This document shows positions 42,407 through 46,374 of a stretch of DNA of 46,374 nt, one piece after another. Made by a program: the position numbers and the translations under genes. The notes under the pieces are model-generated. The model was not told where the DNA came from and ran no database searches. It saw only the letters and a list, made by a program, of their open reading frames with translations. Numbering within the stretch: the first letter of the stretch is position 1; every line of letters starts with the position of its first letter. Source of the stretch: a virus; the IMG/VR virus record IMGVR_UViG_3300047300_000601, positions 1 through 46,374 of that record; one strand, given 5' to 3'.

Positions 42407-45400
42407 TAGATGCTACCTTTTGGAGGAATAGAGTTGATCAAGAAGAATCCTTGAGGAAGACCCTTAGCATTTCTCTTGTATACTTTATCGTTAACCATAG
42501 TGAATGCCATCTTACGGTTGTTATCCTTACGGTAAGAAATATGCATCCATACAGAATCTGGGTGGCGATATTCTAGAATCAATTGATCATATACAATCAA
42601 AGGCTCAATCTTCTGAATCATCTCAAAAGTCTTAGTGTACTTGTCAGGGATCTTAAGCACAATATCAACACAGTGACCTTTACAGTGATCTGATGTTGGA
42701 GATTCATTAGAAACAACACCTTTCAAACGATAGCCAGAAGAGATAGCCCATTGAGAATTATATCCTGAGCGACCTCCTGGTAGAATGTCAATGATTGGTT
42801 CTAAGATGTTGTGTGCAGATTCAGCCAAGTTACCTACAATTTCTTGTACAGTATACAAACGTTCTTGAGCGTCAGCGTTAGGCTTTAACATCTGTGGTGT
42901 TAGACGATGCTTACCGCCAACGCCACCAGAAATAACCATACCAAGAACAATGTTCTTAGATAGTCGATAATCATCGGTGAAGTCTTTAGTGTTCTGGATG
43001 TTATTTTTATCAACAGCAATTGGCTTATTAGATCCTCCAGTAGCGGCACTACCAGCCTCATCAGCAATAGCAACTGGAGCAACACCAACAACACCCTCAG
43101 TAGCAGCTTGTTTCTGAGCTTGCGCGCGACCTTCTGGAGTATCCCAATCATCAGGGGTTTCAACAACAGCCTTCTCTTCAAATTCTCTTGGAGGGGCAAT
43201 AGAATAACCAATAACTGAATTCAATGGGTGACCAGCTTCTGGTGGTGTTAAACCAACATCTTCAACTTCAACAGCAGAACCAGCACTTACACCAAAGTTA
43301 CCTTCAGAGTAATTCATGTTGAATGTTCCAGCTACATTGATATCAGCGTCACCTTCTGACTCGATGGCAACTGAAGCACCTTTCTGGGAAAGATCTCCAA
43401 GAGCTTGTGTCGAATATGCGCCTTGAGATTTAACAGCAATGTTTCCAGCATCAACTTTGAAACTACCAGCGACCTTCATTAGTAAGTCACCGCCAACGGC
43501 TAGGGTTGTATCATTAGCTGAGCCGATTTCTAACACGTTACCAACTGTCACAGTTGCATTTTGTTCAACCTTAACGTTAGCGTCAGAACGGGCATAAATG
43601 TTAGTATTACCATCAACTGTGATATTACATTCACCAGCAACGTGGATACAACCGTTCTGTTCCATCAGAATAAAATTATCACCAACAATGTAATTTACTT
43701 GCGTACCGTTTGTATCAATTTCGGTATATGTACCTGAACGGTGATATGTGTTGATACGTTCTTGTCCAGGAGTATCGTCAAACTCTTGAATATGACCAGA
43801 TTCAGTTTCGTATACTTTGTTGAATGGGTATTTAGCGCCGAATGGTGCTGGTGGTTGATCCCAAGTTGCGCCAGAAGAAGTTGGAATACCAATCTTTCTA
43901 GTGGCATCTTTTAGCTTAACTGCTGTGCCTTCAATAACACCGCGAGCCAAACGATTAACGTCTGATTCACCGATATAATCTTGTAGAGGGTATTTGTTGT
44001 TTGGATCACGGAAACCTAAACCAAACGAACCAGTCTCAATTGACTTCTTTGATGGACCAGGTTTAGTTTCAGCGTTATCTTCGACAACAGGAGCTGCAGC
44101 GCCAGCATCTTTAACTACACCACCGCCACCTTCTTTACCATAGAAATATTCATAGTAACGAAGTTTTCTAGCAGCGATATCTGGCGAGTTTACACCAACA
44201 GCTTTCTTAGCCGCATAGAAAAAGTCTGGGTGAGAGTTAGCATTAATTGCGCTCGGTACGCGATCTTTGATATACAACGCTGCGATAATAGCAGAAGCGT
44301 TAATATCCATATCAAGTTGATCTGGGAAATTTACAATATCAACAAGAAGACCTAGCTTCTGTGCCATGTCGTTATACTTCTTGTAATTAGAGTAACCTGT
44401 AAGTTGAATGAAACCGCGACCGTAATACTTACCACCATCTTCATCAGTCTTATGACCCATGAAACCTTTACCACGTTTTGTTGGTCCATAACACCATGAG
44501 AAGAATTCTTCTCTAGTAACGCCATTCTTTGTAGCATTAGCGTATTTGGCAACATCTTCATCAGTAGCAAACGAGAAGATTTGTTTTAGTCTGGCTGGAG
44601 AATAATTGAAAGATTCTTTCTGAGGAATCCATCCAGATTCACCACCAGCAATACCAAGTAAAGCACACTTTTGTTCTTTAGTAGTTAACCCAACTTTATC
44701 ACATGCAGCAATAAGTGCTTTAATACCTTCCGACGCTTTAGTCTGGGTATTCTTAAATTCTGGGAGTGGCGGTAGAGTTGGAATTTCAGTGTTAACTGCT
44801 GTTGTTTTAACTGGATCAGATTTTTGATCCAAGGTTGAACCAGTAACGTTAGTCTTTGACGCAACAACTGCTTGTACAGACGCTAGAGGTGGTTCAAAGT
44901 CAATTAAGTTTTCACTAAAATCTCGAACCGCTTTTGAGATTGTAATTTGAGTGCCACTATCAATGGAAACAATTACAGTTCCATATTCAATACCATAACC
45001 GCTAACGCGCATGTTAGCAACTAGCTTGGATGTCAGGTCGGTACGACCATAATCTGGGTCATACAATGTGATAATCTGGCCACTAACTGGACCAGGAATA
45101 GATCTCAAACGAACAACGTCTTTACCAGCAGTGTCGGTTTGTGCGATTGGACCAGAGTCATCAAAGTCAATAGGAACAGGGTTTGTGGCAATACCACCGA
45201 CAGCACCCATAATAAGACCTTGTTGCAAGGAATCATCTAGGTATGTGACAACAACTGATGTTCCTTCAACTGGACCAAGAGGGGTATGCCCGATACCATT
45301 CATAGCAGCAGAAGTAACTGGTTGCATTGAAGCGCACCATGGTAAGTCTGATGTTGGTAATAGGTTTTTGTCGTGCGTGTGTAAACCTACAACGCGGACT

Positions 45401-45462
45401 TGGCAGCGACCTAACTCTAATGGGTCGCTACGATTTTCAACGATACCGAAATAGATTTGCAT
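42406..45462 (-). CDS. 5: Baseplate spike gp5-like with GH19-type and M15-type cell-wall hydrolase modules
   Basis: Gp5 is the trimeric membrane-puncturing spike. The 1018-aa product (T4: 575) has an OB-fold N-terminus (residues about 1-95: YFGIVENRSDPLELGRCQVRV, then SVVVTYLDDSLQQGLIMGA). Instead of T4 lysozyme it carries a GH19 chitinase-like module at about 245-440, with E275 in AGGESGW and YYGRGFIQLTGYSNY at 346-360. HRSGTYTEI at 574-582 leads into a VxV/VxG beta-helix at about 590-735. The C-terminal part, about 835-985, resembles the M15 zinc peptidases: SDHCKGHCVDI at 924-934 gives H926 and D933, and WMHIS at 972-976 gives H974. A two-enzyme spike fits peptidoglycan breach during injection. 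Its start overlaps the hub gene stop. Confidence 0.9.
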   Translation of the reverse strand: MQIYFGIVENRSDPLELGRCQVRVVGLHTHDKNLLPTSDLPWCASMQPVTSAAMNGIGHTPLGPVEGTSVVVTYLDDSLQQGLIMGAVGGIATNPVPIDFDDSGPIAQTDTAGKDVVRLRSIPGPVSGQIITLYDPDYGRTDLTSKLVANMRVSGYGIEYGTVIVSIDSGTQITISKAVRDFSENLIDFEPPLASVQAVVASKTNVTGSTLDQKSDPVKTTAVNTEIPTLPPLPEFKNTQTKASEGIKALIAACDKVGLTTKEQKCALLGIAGGESGWIPQKESFNYSPARLKQIFSFATDEDVAKYANATKNGVTREEFFSWCYGPTKRGKGFMGHKTDEDGGKYYGRGFIQLTGYSNYKKYNDMAQKLGLLVDIVNFPDQLDMDINASAIIAALYIKDRVPSAINANSHPDFFYAAKKAVGVNSPDIAARKLRYYEYFYGKEGGGGVVKDAGAAAPVVEDNAETKPGPSKKSIETGSFGLGFRDPNNKYPLQDYIGESDVNRLARGVIEGTAVKLKDATRKIGIPTSSGATWDQPPAPFGAKYPFNKVYETESGHIQEFDDTPGQERINTYHRSGTYTEIDTNGTQVNYIVGDNFILMEQNGCIHVAGECNITVDGNTNIYARSDANVKVEQNATVTVGNVLEIGSANDTTLAVGGDLLMKVAGSFKVDAGNIAVKSQGAYSTQALGDLSQKGASVAIESEGDADINVAGTFNMNYSEGNFGVSAGSAVEVEDVGLTPPEAGHPLNSVIGYSIAPPREFEEKAVVETPDDWDTPEGRAQAQKQAATEGVVGVAPVAIADEAGSAATGGSNKPIAVDKNNIQNTKDFTDDYRLSKNIVLGMVISGGVGGKHRLTPQMLKPNADAQERLYTVQEIVGNLAESAHNILEPIIDILPGGRSGYNSQWAISSGYRLKGVVSNESPTSDHCKGHCVDIVLKIPDKYTKTFEMIQKIEPLIVYDQLILEYRHPDSVWMHISYRKDNNRKMAFTMVNDKVYKRNAKGLPQGFFLINSIPPKGSI

Positions 45463-46374
45463 TATCCAACTTTCTTCTTCATAGAATCTTTAATCAATTC
45501 AATATAACATGTGTGACCATCTACTGAGATTTGATGGTTAATTGCTGCCACCAAATATTTACCACTATTGACATTATCAATCATGTCTTCATGGCGGTCT
45601 TTCTTTTGCATAGGTTGTTTCTTATATAATGTCAACTCTGCAACTTGACCAACGGTATAATCACATCGACCAGGGACTGTAATATTTACCTTTTGCGCTT
45701 CAGCCATCTTAAGGAAAGAGATACGTTCTTGGAGCACGCGAGCGTTTGTTGTGTCACCAAAAGAAGTGAATGTTTCAAAAGCTCTTGGGAATAGAATCTG
45801 CTTCGCGTTACTTCTACCAATAGCCTTTTCTGAGAATAAAGGGTTCTCGTTTAAGTGGTGTTGTTTATCAAACTTCTTTTTAATATCAAAGTTCTTTACA
45901 GTGTAAGTCTTTTTAGTTGAATCATAAGAAATCAACTTAGAAGTATACATACCACCAGACAATCTATCCATATAATCATACGACTCGATGAAGTCAATCT
46001 CTCCGACGCGCTTATAATCTTCCAAAATATTCAGTGCATTACCACCCTTTGGAAAACTATCACGAGAATACTTATCCATGATAAATTGCTGATATGATTT
46101 AGTTTTATAGAGGCTCTCAAGTGATCTGAAATTAAAACCATCACGGTTCTCATAAAATAAGAATGATGGTGATTGATTTTCAGAGATAGAGTTATCTGAT
46201 AAGAAAGTCAAGTTTTGAACTGGAGTCCAATATGGAGAAACATACTTGATAGTGTTTCTAGTGTTTTCGATATTGAATTTCTTAGTGCTTTCTAGACCGT
46301 CAATTTTATCTTTAACAAATGAGCTAACAACGTCTGAGATTTTACCAGAGAAAACTTTACTGATTCTTTTGTTA
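45462..46374 (-). CDS. 27: Baseplate hub protein, gp27-like (5' end missing at window edge)
   Basis: The frame is open from the window end to the stop at 45462-45464. The ATG-like first codon at 46211 is TTG in the middle of an uninterrupted frame that continues VSPYWTPVQNLTFLSDN upstream, so the gene is cut by the edge. FLFYENRDGFNFRSLESLY and the C-terminal VPGRCDYTVGQVAELTLYKK, SGKYLVAAINHQISVDGHTCYIELIKDS fit hub proteins of the gp27/VgrG type: a beta-barrel edge followed by a strand and Asp. It sits immediately before the gp5-like spike, as hub proteins do. The exact family label rests on pattern, not on a full match. Confidence 0.72.
   Translation of the reverse strand, partial: NKRISKVFSGKISDVVSSFVKDKIDGLESTKKFNIENTRNTIKYVSPYWTPVQNLTFLSDNSISENQSPSFLFYENRDGFNFRSLESLYKTKSYQQFIMDKYSRDSFPKGGNALNILEDYKRVGEIDFIESYDYMDRLSGGMYTSKLISYDSTKKTYTVKNFDIKKKFDKQHHLNENPLFSEKAIGRSNAKQILFPRAFETFTSFGDTTNARVLQERISFLKMAEAQKVNITVPGRCDYTVGQVAELTLYKKQPMQKKDRHEDMIDNVNSGKYLVAAINHQISVDGHTCYIELIKDSMKKKVG

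Noticed and set aside
46209-46211. TTG at 46211 as the true start of the hub gene
   Set aside because: The frame continues upstream without stop to the window end, with protein-like sequence, so the gene is simply truncated by the window.

Overview
This window is a near-complete late structural block from a T4-like contractile-tailed phage (myovirus). Every gene I can support lies on the minus strand, so transcription runs from position 46374 down to 1. The set of T4 homologues (gp27-like hub, gp5, gp25, gp6, gp7, gp8, gp13, gp14, gp15, gp17, gp18, gp19, gp20, gp67-like, gp21), the DUF4815-type giant virion protein, the battery of short Gly-rich fibre proteins and a flavin-dependent halogenase point to the marine T4-like group, most likely a cyanophage. 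The host is an inference: no photosynthesis gene, tRNA or other host-diagnostic gene lies in the window.

Layout in transcription order. (1) 46374-40437: baseplate hub and inner wedge: gp27-like hub (cut by the window end), a 1018-aa gp5-type spike carrying two cell-wall hydrolase modules, an unrecognised 182-aa protein, a collar-domain short fibre, a PAAR tip and gp25. (2) 40437-25091: wedge and outer baseplate: gp6, gp7, a small structural protein, a repeat-expanded gp8 and a 2452-aa virion protein. (3) 25089-13607: about fifteen adhesin, fibre and fibre-assembly genes, many built from shared N-terminal anchors, Gly-rich tips, C1q-like, LamG-like and S74 chaperone modules. (4) 13574-10727: two enzyme genes that are not structural, a U32-family-like Fe-S barrel protein and a FAD-dependent tryptophan-halogenase homologue. 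(5) 10706-6742: neck gp13, gp14, gp15 and large terminase gp17. (6) 6666-3097: sheath gp18, with a roughly 400-residue repeat insertion, and tube gp19. (7) 3074-1: portal gp20, gp67-like core protein, two small proteins and the start of prohead protease gp21.

The order is the T4 late order with the 9-12/wac segment replaced by fibres plus the enzyme pair, and with no gp16 gene between gp15 and gp17. Genes are packed tightly, with repeated TAATG stop/start overlaps. There is no gene-free stretch above 300 bases. Promoter-like NATAAATA or CTAAATA boxes occur at a few longer gaps (before gp13, gp18, gp19, the giant protein and one fibre). A stem-loop separates gp18 from gp19.

The most unusual content is the halogenase plus U32-like enzyme pair inside a virion-assembly operon, and one ~40-residue Gly-Tyr repeat family that recurs in four different tail proteins (gp18, gp8, gp7 and the 2452-aa protein).
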